A stretch of 14,679 bases of DNA, taken from NCBI GenBank assembly GCA_022722495.1, contig JAIJLI010000021.1, positions 1 to 14,679 of the forward strand, given 5' to 3'. Below the pieces are notes generated by a model. The model did not search any database. It was not told where the DNA came from and saw nothing but the letters and a program-made list of their open reading frames with translations. The position numbers and the translations under genes are program-made. Position 1 is the stretch's first letter. Each line of letters begins with the position of its first letter. Source of the DNA: Dialister sp. Its GTDB lineage: Bacteria > Bacillota > Negativicutes > Veillonellales > Dialisteraceae. Below, in pieces: positions 7,145-12,811 of the stretch.

Positions 7145-7177
7145 AAAAAAGCCCCCGCCGAAGCGGGAGCCTTTTTT
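7145..7177 (-). terminator. Rho-independent terminator of uppP
   Basis: On the minus strand GGCTCCCGC, loop TTCG, then GCGGGGGCT form a stable stem flanked by A6 and T6. The hairpin begins right at the uppP stop codon. It is probably the end of the lipoprotein-uppP transcript. Confidence 0.93.
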
Positions 7178-7968
7178 CACCAAAAGTAAATGAGTGCAAC
7201 GAGTGCTACAACGAAACGATAGATGGCAAAGCCGGTCAGTGTCGAAGTATTCAGGAATTTCAGGAACCAAAGAATGGATGCATACGCCACGAAGAAAGCG
7301 GTCACAAATCCGACAGCCAGAATGCCAAAGTCACCCATTTCAAGGTACTTGATCGTTTTCAGAAGATCATAGATGCATGCAAGGAACATCAGAGGAACCG
7401 CCATGATGAAGGTGAAGTCTGCTGCCGCTTTTCTGGAGATCCCCAAGAGCAGGCTGCCGGCGATGGTGCTGCCGCTTCGAGAAAACCCCGGCCAAAGAGA
7501 GAGGCATTGGAAGAGTCCGATCTTCAGCGCCTGCTTCCATGTGATGTGATCTACATCTGTCACAGAGAAATGCTTATGCATTTTTTCAGCCGCGATCATG
7601 AAGATACCGCCCAGCACCAGACCGATGATGACTGTCATGGGACCAAAGAGCGTATTCTTGATAAATCCATGAAAAACAAGCCCCAGAAGGCAGGCCGGAA
7701 ACATGGCGATGGCCAGATTCAGAAGAGAAGGCCCCTTTGTGCGAAACCAGTGATGGGTATTCAGGATAAAGGTAAATTTTTCTCTGTACACCACGAGAAC
7801 GGAAAGGATCGCACCGAGCTGGATGAAGACATCGAAGAGATCGGCAAGCGTCCCCTCGAAGCCCAGCATATGCCCGACGATGATCATATGGCCTGTCGAT
7901 GAAACTGGAATATACTCTGTCAGCCCTTCCACTACGCCGACAATAAATGCGCAAAAATAATCGTACAC
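7177..7968 (-). CDS. uppP: Undecaprenyl-diphosphatase (bactoprenol recycling; BacA-type)
   Basis: A 263-residue polytopic membrane protein that removes a phosphate from undecaprenyl diphosphate. This regenerates the C55-P carrier for peptidoglycan and other surface polymers; overexpression in relatives confers bacitracin resistance. Both family signatures are present: GVVEGLTEYIPVSSTGH (11-27), with Glu14, Glu18 and the SSTGH active-site loop, and LWPGFSRSGSTIAGS (158-172), with Arg164. About seven to eight hydrophobic segments are spread along the chain. Length is standard. The start is GTG at 7968, with GAGGTGG just upstream, a good match to the anti-SD. It follows the lipoprotein gene by 50 bases with no terminator between, so the two are probably co-transcribed. 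Confidence 0.96.
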   Translation of the reverse strand: MYDYFCAFIVGVVEGLTEYIPVSSTGHMIIVGHMLGFEGTLADLFDVFIQLGAILSVLVVYREKFTFILNTHHWFRTKGPSLLNLAIAMFPACLLGLVFHGFIKNTLFGPMTVIIGLVLGGIFMIAAEKMHKHFSVTDVDHITWKQALKIGLFQCLSLWPGFSRSGSTIAGSLLLGISRKAAADFTFIMAVPLMFLACIYDLLKTIKYLEMGDFGILAVGFVTAFFVAYASILWFLKFLNTSTLTGFAIYRFVVALVALIYFW

Positions 7969-8018
7969 GATACCACCTCAGATTGCTTGACTACTAAAAA
8001 TGAGTGCCTGGGGACAGG

Positions 8019-9101
8019 TCACTTTCTCCGCTGTGGATTTCCGGCGCACACGATGCCATCCACTTTTTTATTCTTGAAATAGAGGATGAGTACCTCCTTC
8101 TGCCCTTGGGAGAAGTACACATAGGCTGTGCGCGGGCTGCCTGTAGAGGTATCCATCTCCAGCTTTTGTGGCGCGCCATAGAGCATTTCCGCGGTCGACT
8201 GATCATCGCCCATGGCAAGGCCGCGAGGAGTCAGCATCCGATCATCTGTCAGGAAGAACGCCATGATCCAGTGTTCCTTCTTGGTCATGCGGACGCCATA
8301 GCCCTCGTAGTACCAGATTTCCTCTCCGGGATTCATCATCTTCCGTTCCCACTCCATAAAAGAGTAGTCTTTGAAGCGCTGCCCCAAGGAAAGGCCCGCC
8401 AAAGAGAAGTCCCCTTTCGGCAAAAAATCATGCCTTTCTTGCGTTTCTGTCTTCTTCTTTTTCTTTTCAGACAAGTAAGACACATGCAATGATTTTACCA
8501 CGTTCTTATGAATGGTGAAAGAAATTTCTTGATCCTCGGCTTCATAAGTCAGAAGGAAATCCCTCTTTTCCCCATCCCAAAGAAGACGAAGAGGGCGACC
8601 ATAGGCACGCAGGACAGCTTCACGTGAGCTTCCCGCGTGAATGCCGCGCAGCGTTTCCAGATCCTTTCTCTCGCTTCGATACTCGGTAAGGCCTGTGGGC
8701 GGTGCCTTTTTCCCCATGACCTTCCAAGCGCTCTCTTCCGTAACAGCATGGTTCACCCGCGCAGTGAAGTCCTTCCATGTATAGGTATCACTTACACTAC
8801 CGCGCGAGATGGCTTCCGGCACGCCCATATTCCGGATCAGAGAATCCACGCGATCTCCCAAGGCCATACCATGCAGTATAAAATCATCATTCGCAAGCGG
8901 AGAGGCATCGATCGGAAGAAGCGGGGTCTCGGCTGTCTCCTCCTTCGCTGCTTTCCCATGAGACTCCGCTATGGTCTTCTCCGCCGGAGCCTCGGCCGAT
9001 GCAGGAAGAGCTGTTTCACGCATGTTCTGCTCTGCTGCTTCGCATCCTGCAAAGCCGAGAACTCCGAGCAGGAGTGTCAGTAGATATATGCGTAGCTTCA
9101 T
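8019..9101 (-). CDS. Lipoprotein with about four BamE/SmpA-like repeats, function unknown
   Basis: The 360-residue protein starts with a lipoprotein signal peptide, MKLRIYLLTLLLGVLGFAGC, with the lipid-modified cysteine at 20. A low-complexity Ala/Glu-rich tether follows to about residue 65. The rest looks like four related units, each opening with a G-x-x-x-G-x segment and a helix: HGMALGDRVDSLIRNMGVPE (78-97), RGIHAGSSREAVLRAYGRP (152-170), AGLSLGQRF (235-243) and RGLAMGDDQSTAEMLYGAP (293-311). Aromatic-rich strands follow each. This pattern resembles BamE/SmpA/OmlA-type modules. A lysine run sits at 213-217 between units two and three. GGAG precedes both ATG 9104 and ATG 9101; the second has the better spacing. 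It is likely membrane-anchored and exposed to the periplasm, in an operon with uppP. The lipoprotein call is sure; the repeat relationship is my reading. Confidence 0.75.
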   Translation of the reverse strand: MKLRIYLLTLLLGVLGFAGCEAAEQNMRETALPASAEAPAEKTIAESHGKAAKEETAETPLLPIDASPLANDDFILHGMALGDRVDSLIRNMGVPEAISRGSVSDTYTWKDFTARVNHAVTEESAWKVMGKKAPPTGLTEYRSERKDLETLRGIHAGSSREAVLRAYGRPLRLLWDGEKRDFLLTYEAEDQEISFTIHKNVVKSLHVSYLSEKKKKKTETQERHDFLPKGDFSLAGLSLGQRFKDYSFMEWERKMMNPGEEIWYYEGYGVRMTKKEHWIMAFFLTDDRMLTPRGLAMGDDQSTAEMLYGAPQKLEMDTSTGSPRTAYVYFSQGQKEVLILYFKNKKVDGIVCAGNPQRRK

Positions 9102-9123
9102 CATTTTCTCCTTTTATCGAAAA

Positions 9124-9152
9124 GCCATGATCCATGACCGGTCATTCATGGC
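9124..9152 (-). promoter_or_regulatory. Nested palindrome in the lipoprotein gene leader
   Basis: A perfect 12-bp palindrome, ATGACCGGTCAT (9134-9145), is enclosed by an outer GCCATG/CATGGC pair (9124-9129 and 9147-9152). It lies after the predicted transcription start and ends about 20 bases before the start codon, just ahead of the RBS. It could be an operator or an mRNA stem affecting translation. Confidence 0.4.
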
Positions 9153-9171
9153 TGAAACTGCCAACAATCAT

Positions 9172-9201
9172 ATTATGCTAGCCCCGCCTCTCATCTGTCA
9201 A
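9172..9201 (-). promoter_or_regulatory. Promoter of the lipoprotein-uppP unit
   Basis: The minus strand has a perfect TTGACA (9201-9196), an 18-base spacer and CATAAT (9177-9172), one base from consensus. The -35 hexamer almost touches the terminator of the upstream aminotransferase unit. Confidence 0.8.
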
Positions 9202-9202
9202 G

Positions 9203-9239
9203 CAAAAGAGAGCCTCCACGACGTGGAAGACCCTCTTTT
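9203..9239. terminator. Terminator downstream of the aminotransferase gene
   Basis: AAAAGAG pairs with CTCTTTT around an inner stem CCAC/GTGG (TCCACG...CGTGGA), with minor mismatches between. T-runs follow on both strands. On the minus strand it would stop aminotransferase transcripts just before the lipoprotein promoter. Confidence 0.7.
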
Positions 9240-9240
9240 C

Positions 9241-9456
9241 AAACGAGCTATGTAAGGAAGGCTATGACGAAGCTATGTATAAAAATTCTTGTAGAAGCTG
9301 ATTCAATCGTTATCGGATTTCATTCTTGGATTTTTTTTACAGAGCGAGGAGACAGGGGGCGCGAATAGCAAGCTATTTAAGGAGGATGTCGACGACGCTA
9401 TGTATAAAAATCCATATGAAATCTGATTCTGCGATTGAATCAGTGTTTCCCTATAT
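9241..9456. repeat. Two diverged direct copies of an intergenic repeat
   Basis: Copy A (about 9245-9310) and copy B (about 9370-9451) share a GCTAT-rich lead, GACGAAGCTATGTATAAAAA versus GACGACGCTATGTATAAAAA, then a CTGATTC block. Copy B continues into CTGATTCTGCGATTGAATC and CAGTGTTTCCC, ending five bases before the aminotransferase stop codon. The 49-base unit 9403-9451 aligns without gaps to 257-305 at about 71% identity by eye. The end of copy B is nearly identical, in reverse complement, to the hairpin at 10745-10789. No ORF is present in this stretch. Confidence 0.65.
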
Positions 9457-10629
9457 TTACGCCTTTTTATATTTCTTTACAAAGCGGGCCATACGTTTAA
9501 GCGCTTCGGCGATATTCTCACGACTGGCTGCGTAGGAAATGCGAATGTGGTTCTTCCCCTGCGGTCCAAAGCAGGTGCCGGGTACGACGCCGACTTTTTC
9601 TTCCGTAAGAAGCCTGTCGCAGAATTCTTCCTCATCCATCCCTGTACAGCTGATATCCGGGAAAATATAGAAGGCGCCCTTCGGTTTGAAGACTGTCAGA
9701 CCCATATCCACCAGCCCCTGATAGATCATTTCACGGCGGGCCGCATATTCCTCAAACATAGCTTTTACATCATCATCACAGTTTCTGAGTGCTTCGATCG
9801 CACCATACTGGCTGGTCGTGGAAGCGCAGAGGATCTCATACTGATGTACCTTGTAGATCTCCTCGAGTGCTTCCCGCGGAGCACAAACGTAGCCGATACG
9901 AAGACCCGTCATCGCATAAGACTTGGAGAAACCATTCAAGACGATCGTGCGTTCCTGCATGTCAGGCAGCGAAGCGAAGCAGGTATGCTGCCCTTCATAC
10001 GTCAGATCGCAGTAGATTTCATCCGCGATGACGATGAGGTCATGAGCTTTGGCAAAAGCAGCGACCTTTTCCAGAGACGCTCTGTCCATGATCGTTCCGG
10101 TCGGATTATTCGGATATCCGATCAGGATGGCCTTCGTCTTTGGCGTGACTTTCTTTTCAAGTTCTTCTACCGTGAGGCGGAATTCATCCTTCGCATAGGT
10201 CGGTACCAGGACCGGTACGCCGTGCGCAATAGAAACGCAGGCCGGATACGCCAGGTAGGCAGGATCAGGGATCAGCACTTCGTCTCCCGGATTCAGGAAA
10301 GTCGTCATGACAAGGCCGATGGCTTCTGAAACACCGACGGTCACCATGATCTCATCCTTCGGATCATAGGTCAGCCCATAGCGCTTTGCAAAAAGCTTGG
10401 CGATCTCTTCACGGAGCTCAAGAAGTCCCCAGTTCGACGTATAAGACGTTTCTTTTCTCTCCAGGCTGTCAATGCATGCATGGATGACCTTATCAGGAGC
10501 CGCATAATCCGGCTCACCGACACCCAGAGAGATCACATCTTTCATAGAGCTGGCCAGATCGAAAAATTTACGGATACCGGAAAATGGTACCGCTTTCACA
10601 TCGCTGGCAAATTTATTGTCCCAATTCAT
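9457..10629 (-). CDS. Class I/II PLP-dependent aminotransferase (aspartate/aromatic type)
   Basis: The 390-residue cytoplasmic fold-type I enzyme should transfer an amino group between an amino acid and a 2-oxo acid using pyridoxal phosphate. Key residues are visible: PNNPTG (173-178) with Asn175, IADEIY (201-206) with Asp203 and Tyr206, the Schiff-base lysine in GFSKSYAMTGLRIGY (Lys236), and the substrate carboxylate arginine in HIRISYA (Arg363). The N-terminal SLGVGEPDYAAP (34-45) is the substrate-gate segment. The pattern fits the PatA/AspC-like subgroup of Firmicutes, which covers aspartate, aromatic and some N-acetyl-diaminopimelate aminotransferases; I cannot choose between them. AAAGGA lies nine bases before the ATG. 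It is monocistronic, with a terminator downstream and inverted repeat copies at both ends. A pair of GTTGAA/TTCAAC dyads lies upstream. Confidence 0.9.
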   Translation of the reverse strand: MNWDNKFASDVKAVPFSGIRKFFDLASSMKDVISLGVGEPDYAAPDKVIHACIDSLERKETSYTSNWGLLELREEIAKLFAKRYGLTYDPKDEIMVTVGVSEAIGLVMTTFLNPGDEVLIPDPAYLAYPACVSIAHGVPVLVPTYAKDEFRLTVEELEKKVTPKTKAILIGYPNNPTGTIMDRASLEKVAAFAKAHDLIVIADEIYCDLTYEGQHTCFASLPDMQERTIVLNGFSKSYAMTGLRIGYVCAPREALEEIYKVHQYEILCASTTSQYGAIEALRNCDDDVKAMFEEYAARREMIYQGLVDMGLTVFKPKGAFYIFPDISCTGMDEEEFCDRLLTEEKVGVVPGTCFGPQGKNHIRISYAASRENIAEALKRMARFVKKYKKA

Positions 10630-10689
10630 TGGTTATCGTCCTTTCGATTCTTTTGTTTGTTGGTTGTTTGATTCTATGCGTGGAAATAG

Positions 10690-10705
10690 GTTGAACAGTT
10701 TCAAC
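10690..10705 (-). promoter_or_regulatory. Hairpin/operator-like dyad upstream of the aminotransferase
   Basis: GTTGAA (10690-10695) and TTCAAC (10700-10705) form a 6-bp dyad with a 4-base centre; GTTCAAC recurs at 10717-10723. It sits about 60 bases before the aminotransferase start, where an operator could lie. No matched -35/-10 pair is clear. Confidence 0.3.
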
Positions 10706-10744
10706 AGGTTTAGAAAGTTCAACGAGGGTATCCGAAGGACTGGG

Positions 10745-10789
10745 GCTAGGGAAACACTGATTAAATCGCAGAATCAGTGTTTCCCTAGC
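10745..10789. repeat. Perfect 18-bp inverted repeat, complete copy of the hairpin repeat
   Basis: GCTAGGGAAACACTGATT (10745-10762) and its exact complement (10772-10789) flank the 9-base centre AAATCGCAG. The reverse complement of this unit matches 9423-9453 at 30 of 31 positions. Partial matches occur at 11439-11460 and 14647-14662. It could be a MITE or insertion-sequence end-to-end relic, a REP-like element, or a terminator for the flavodoxin transcript. Confidence 0.75.
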
Positions 10790-10829
10790 AGTTTTCCCGT
10801 TTCGGAGGTCCAAACATCGCCCGCCTGAC

Positions 10830-10880
10830 CGCGAATGGGAAAGATTTCTCGCTATCGCTCGAAATGACGACACGAGAGTC
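10830..10880 (-). repeat. Probable dispersed intergenic repeat (GTCATTTCGAGCG...GAGAAATC type)
   Basis: On the minus strand the segment contains GTCATTTCGAGCGATAGCGA followed by GAAATC. From memory, blocks like this recur between genes in several bacteria, including Negativicutes. There is only one copy in this window, so its repetitive nature is an inference. Confidence 0.35.
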
Positions 10881-10891
10881 TGACGTTCTCT

Positions 10892-10933
10892 AGTCTCCAG
10901 TCTCCAGTGACTAGTCACTAGTCACTAGTCATT
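10892..10933. repeat. Six tandem heptamers overlapping the flavodoxin stop codon
   Basis: The plus strand reads AGTCTCC twice, AGTGACT once, AGTCACT twice and AGTCATT, all in phase at seven bases. The last unit contains the reverse complement of the TGA stop (10929-10931) of the upstream flavodoxin gene. A slippage-prone simple repeat is the plainest reading. Confidence 0.8.
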
Positions 10934-11369
10934 CCTCCGCCTCTGCCACTGCTTTTCCGAGCTCTTCGCAATTTTTGAGTGCTGTCTCATCCGGGTAGCC
11001 ATACGCAAGGAGCGGATGCGCTGGGAATCTGGCTCCGGCAAAGTGCAGCTCATTGTACCAGGAATTCAGCCATGCGCCGCGGCTCCAGCCGCACGAGCCG
11101 AAGATGCCCATGATCTTTCCCTTGAGATAGGGCTTCAGCTTATCACAGAAGGGCTTCATCTGCGCCTCTTCAATAACCTCCACCCCCCAGGCCGAACAGC
11201 CCAAAATGATCCGATGGCAGGTGTTGCCGATCTCCACCGGATCCACATCAGATACCGGCGCCAGCAGCACATCAGCTCCTGCCTTTTTAGCGCCGACTGC
11301 GACAGCCTCCGCCATAGCTTCCGTATTCCCTGTCGCAGAATAAAAAATGATCGCTACTTTCTGTCCCAT
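10929..11369 (-). CDS. Flavodoxin, short-chain, divergent paralogue
   Basis: A 146-residue FMN-binding electron carrier of the short-chain flavodoxin family, cytoplasmic. The phosphate loop is SATGNTEAM (11-19). The first isoalloxazine loop reads GCSAWGVEVIEE (58-68), with Ser-Ala-Trp-Gly replacing the usual Pro-Ala-Met-Gly. The second loop is GSCGWSRGAWLNSW (91-104). The C-terminal DETALKNCEELGKAV is typical. The start at 11369 has GAGGAGG five bases upstream and is preferred to an in-frame ATG at 11399. It lies 190 bases from the second flavodoxin gene, past that gene's terminator, so the two are separate units. The altered FMN loops suggest a different redox potential or partner. Family certain; partner unknown. 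Confidence 0.9.
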   Translation of the reverse strand: MGQKVAIIFYSATGNTEAMAEAVAVGAKKAGADVLLAPVSDVDPVEIGNTCHRIILGCSAWGVEVIEEAQMKPFCDKLKPYLKGKIMGIFGSCGWSRGAWLNSWYNELHFAGARFPAHPLLAYGYPDETALKNCEELGKAVAEAEE

Positions 11370-11438
11370 CTTGACCTCCTCATCGGGAAATGACTGCATC
11401 CATCATCCCCACGTCTCATGAGATTATGCGAAAATGTA

Positions 11439-11460
11439 AGGAAACGCTGATCCAAATAGA
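11439..11460 (-). repeat. Partial copy of the hairpin repeat
   Basis: The plus strand reads GGAAACGCTGATCCAAATAG, close to the GGAAACACTGATTAAATCG arm at 10750. Only one arm is preserved. It lies between the two flavodoxin genes, upstream of the start of the divergent one. Confidence 0.4.
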
Positions 11461-11517
11461 AATGTGAAGGGAGAGCCTGTCGCCATTCGCAAGAATCTCT
11501 CATTTCCCTTCTTCTAC

Positions 11518-11550
11518 AAAAAAAGAGCGCTCCTCGGAACGCTCTTTTTT
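11518..11550 (-). terminator. Rho-independent terminator of the second flavodoxin gene
   Basis: On the minus strand AAAAAAGAGCG and CGCTCTTTTTTT form the stem, continued by TCC/GGA around a tiny loop. It begins nine bases after the stop codon. The T-run is seven long. Confidence 0.93.
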
Positions 11551-11559
11551 ATATAGTCA

Positions 11560-11988
11560 TTACGCTTTAGCAACGGTTTCGCCAAGAGCTTTGCAAGCTG
11601 CCAGTGCATCGTCGTCCGGATAGCTGTAAGCTTTGACCGGTTCAGCAGCGAGTTCGATGCCTTCATCGGTAAAACGCTGTTTCCAGGTTTCGATCCAGTC
11701 GCCCTGATTCCAAGCGTAGGAGCCGAAAATGCCGACAACTTTACCTTTCAGCTGTGGAAGCAGTTCTGCGAAGAATGGTTCGAATTCATATTCTTCCAGT
11801 TCTTCATTACCCATAGCCGGGCAGCCAAGGACGATATGATCGAAAGCTGCTACATCGGAAGCCGTGGTGTCAGAAACGAAAGAAAGGGTCGTTTCTGCGC
11901 CAGCTGCCTTGGCGCCTTCTTCTACAGCCTGAGCCATAGCTTCTGTGTTGCCGGAACCGGACCAGTATACGATTGCTACTTTTGCCAT
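11560..11988 (-). CDS. Flavodoxin, short-chain (Megasphaera elsdenii type)
   Basis: A 142-residue acidic FMN protein that shuttles one electron at low potential and can replace ferredoxin in fermentative metabolism. Motifs are classical: MAKVAIVYWSGSGNTEAMAQ with phosphate loop SGSGNT (10-15), GCPAMGNEELEE (55-66) as the first flavin loop, and GSYAWNQGDWIETW (89-102) with the stacking aromatic. The C-terminus PDDDALAACKALGETVAKA matches the family end. From memory it resembles the well-studied M. elsdenii flavodoxin along its full length, which supports a Negativicutes host. The start has AGGAGG eight bases upstream. It has its own TTGACA promoter and a strong terminator, so it is monocistronic. 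Confidence 0.95.
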   Translation of the reverse strand: MAKVAIVYWSGSGNTEAMAQAVEEGAKAAGAETTLSFVSDTTASDVAAFDHIVLGCPAMGNEELEEYEFEPFFAELLPQLKGKVVGIFGSYAWNQGDWIETWKQRFTDEGIELAAEPVKAYSYPDDDALAACKALGETVAKA

Positions 11989-12075
11989 TTGGAATTCCTC
12001 CTATTACATACCAGTACATCTGAGAAAACCGATGCCGCAATGACATCCATGTTTCCCTGAATTTACTACACTTAC

Positions 12076-12104
12076 ATATTAAATGTTTGAGGTCACCTTG
12101 TCAA
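12076..12104 (-). promoter_or_regulatory. Promoter of the second flavodoxin gene
   Basis: On the minus strand a perfect TTGACA (12104-12099) is followed after 17 bases by TAATAT (12081-12076). The resulting leader of about 80 bases contains no clear hairpin. Confidence 0.7.
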
Positions 12105-12123
12105 TGGTGATTGCCGCTTTGAT

Positions 12124-12810
12124 TCACTCCCACTCTGTCAGGGATGTCCCACGTTTTGCCAGATCGAGCAGCTTCACCTTTTCAGGGAGTTTTCTCTTCT
12201 GCACCATTGTCTTTACCGCCGCGGTAAAATCTTTCTGATCCGCATCTGTATTGATGATACCGAGCGTTGTGAAATAACCATCACAGGCAAGGACGATCTG
12301 ATACGCCTCATGGTATGTGACATCTTTTTCCTTCGTCGTGATGACGACAGAGCCCTCATAGCGAAGATACTTCTTATCCTTGCTTTTTACCAGAGGTGCT
12401 TCGCCATCAAAAGATGCTCCGGACTCTATCAGCCTTTCATTGAGATCGGCTGCAATGAGATCCAGCTGTGCTTCCGCCGGATCATCCTTATGGCTCACCG
12501 CTCCGATACCGAGAAGATAAGACACCCCGAGCTTATGCGACATCGCCCAGCCATAGCTGAAGTCCGGAGGATCCGCATAGGTCATCGTGTAATATACACT
12601 GCCTGTCATCCCGCGCCGCAAAAAGAATCGCTCTGTCCCACCTGCAGACAGGAAGGGCAGTGCATCCTGCGCCCCTTTTTCAAAAGTCACATTCTTTGGC
12701 ACCGTCATCCGCCCGATGCCTTTGAGATCCAGCGTCTCCGCTGCCAGAGAGGAGATCGGCAGCAGGGCAGCCACGAGAAGCCCGGCGCAAACGCGTTTCC
12801 ACATCTTCAT
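12124..12810 (-). CDS. Secreted protein of unknown function, coupled to glnS
   Basis: I do not recognise this family. The 228-residue product starts MKMWKRVCAGLLVAALLPIS, a clear Sec signal peptide with probable cleavage after SLA at residue 23. There is no lipobox at the cleavage site and no other membrane segment, so it should be released into the periplasm or medium. The mature part opens LDLKGIGRMTVPKNVTFEKG and carries several YxMTYADPP- and KYLRYEGSV-type strand segments, suggesting a mixed alpha/beta domain. The ATG lies one base after the glnS TGA (TGATATG), with only a weak RBS, so translation is likely coupled to glnS. A longer in-frame start at 12849 lies within glnS and would spoil the signal peptide. 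Confidence 0.75.
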   Translation of the reverse strand: MKMWKRVCAGLLVAALLPISSLAAETLDLKGIGRMTVPKNVTFEKGAQDALPFLSAGGTERFFLRRGMTGSVYYTMTYADPPDFSYGWAMSHKLGVSYLLGIGAVSHKDDPAEAQLDLIAADLNERLIESGASFDGEAPLVKSKDKKYLRYEGSVVITTKEKDVTYHEAYQIVLACDGYFTTLGIINTDADQKDFTAAVKTMVQKRKLPEKVKLLDLAKRGTSLTEWE

Positions 12811-12811
12811 A

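Larger units (their letters stand above)
10630..10928. other. Intergenic region rich in repeats upstream of the aminotransferase
   Basis: No gene is seen in about 300 bases. The stretch holds, in order, a GTTGAA-CAGT-TTCAAC hairpin (10690-10705) with a further GTTCAAC at 10717, the perfect 18-bp inverted repeat (10745-10789), a probable dispersed repeat (about 10830-10880) and tandem heptamers (10892-10933). No terminator with a clean T-run follows the flavodoxin gene here other than the 10745-10789 hairpin. Confidence 0.5.

Noticed and set aside
9241..9456. Possible CRISPR array from two repeated units
   Set aside because: Only two diverged units of irregular length and spacing, with no cas genes nearby; better explained as copies of the intergenic repeat.
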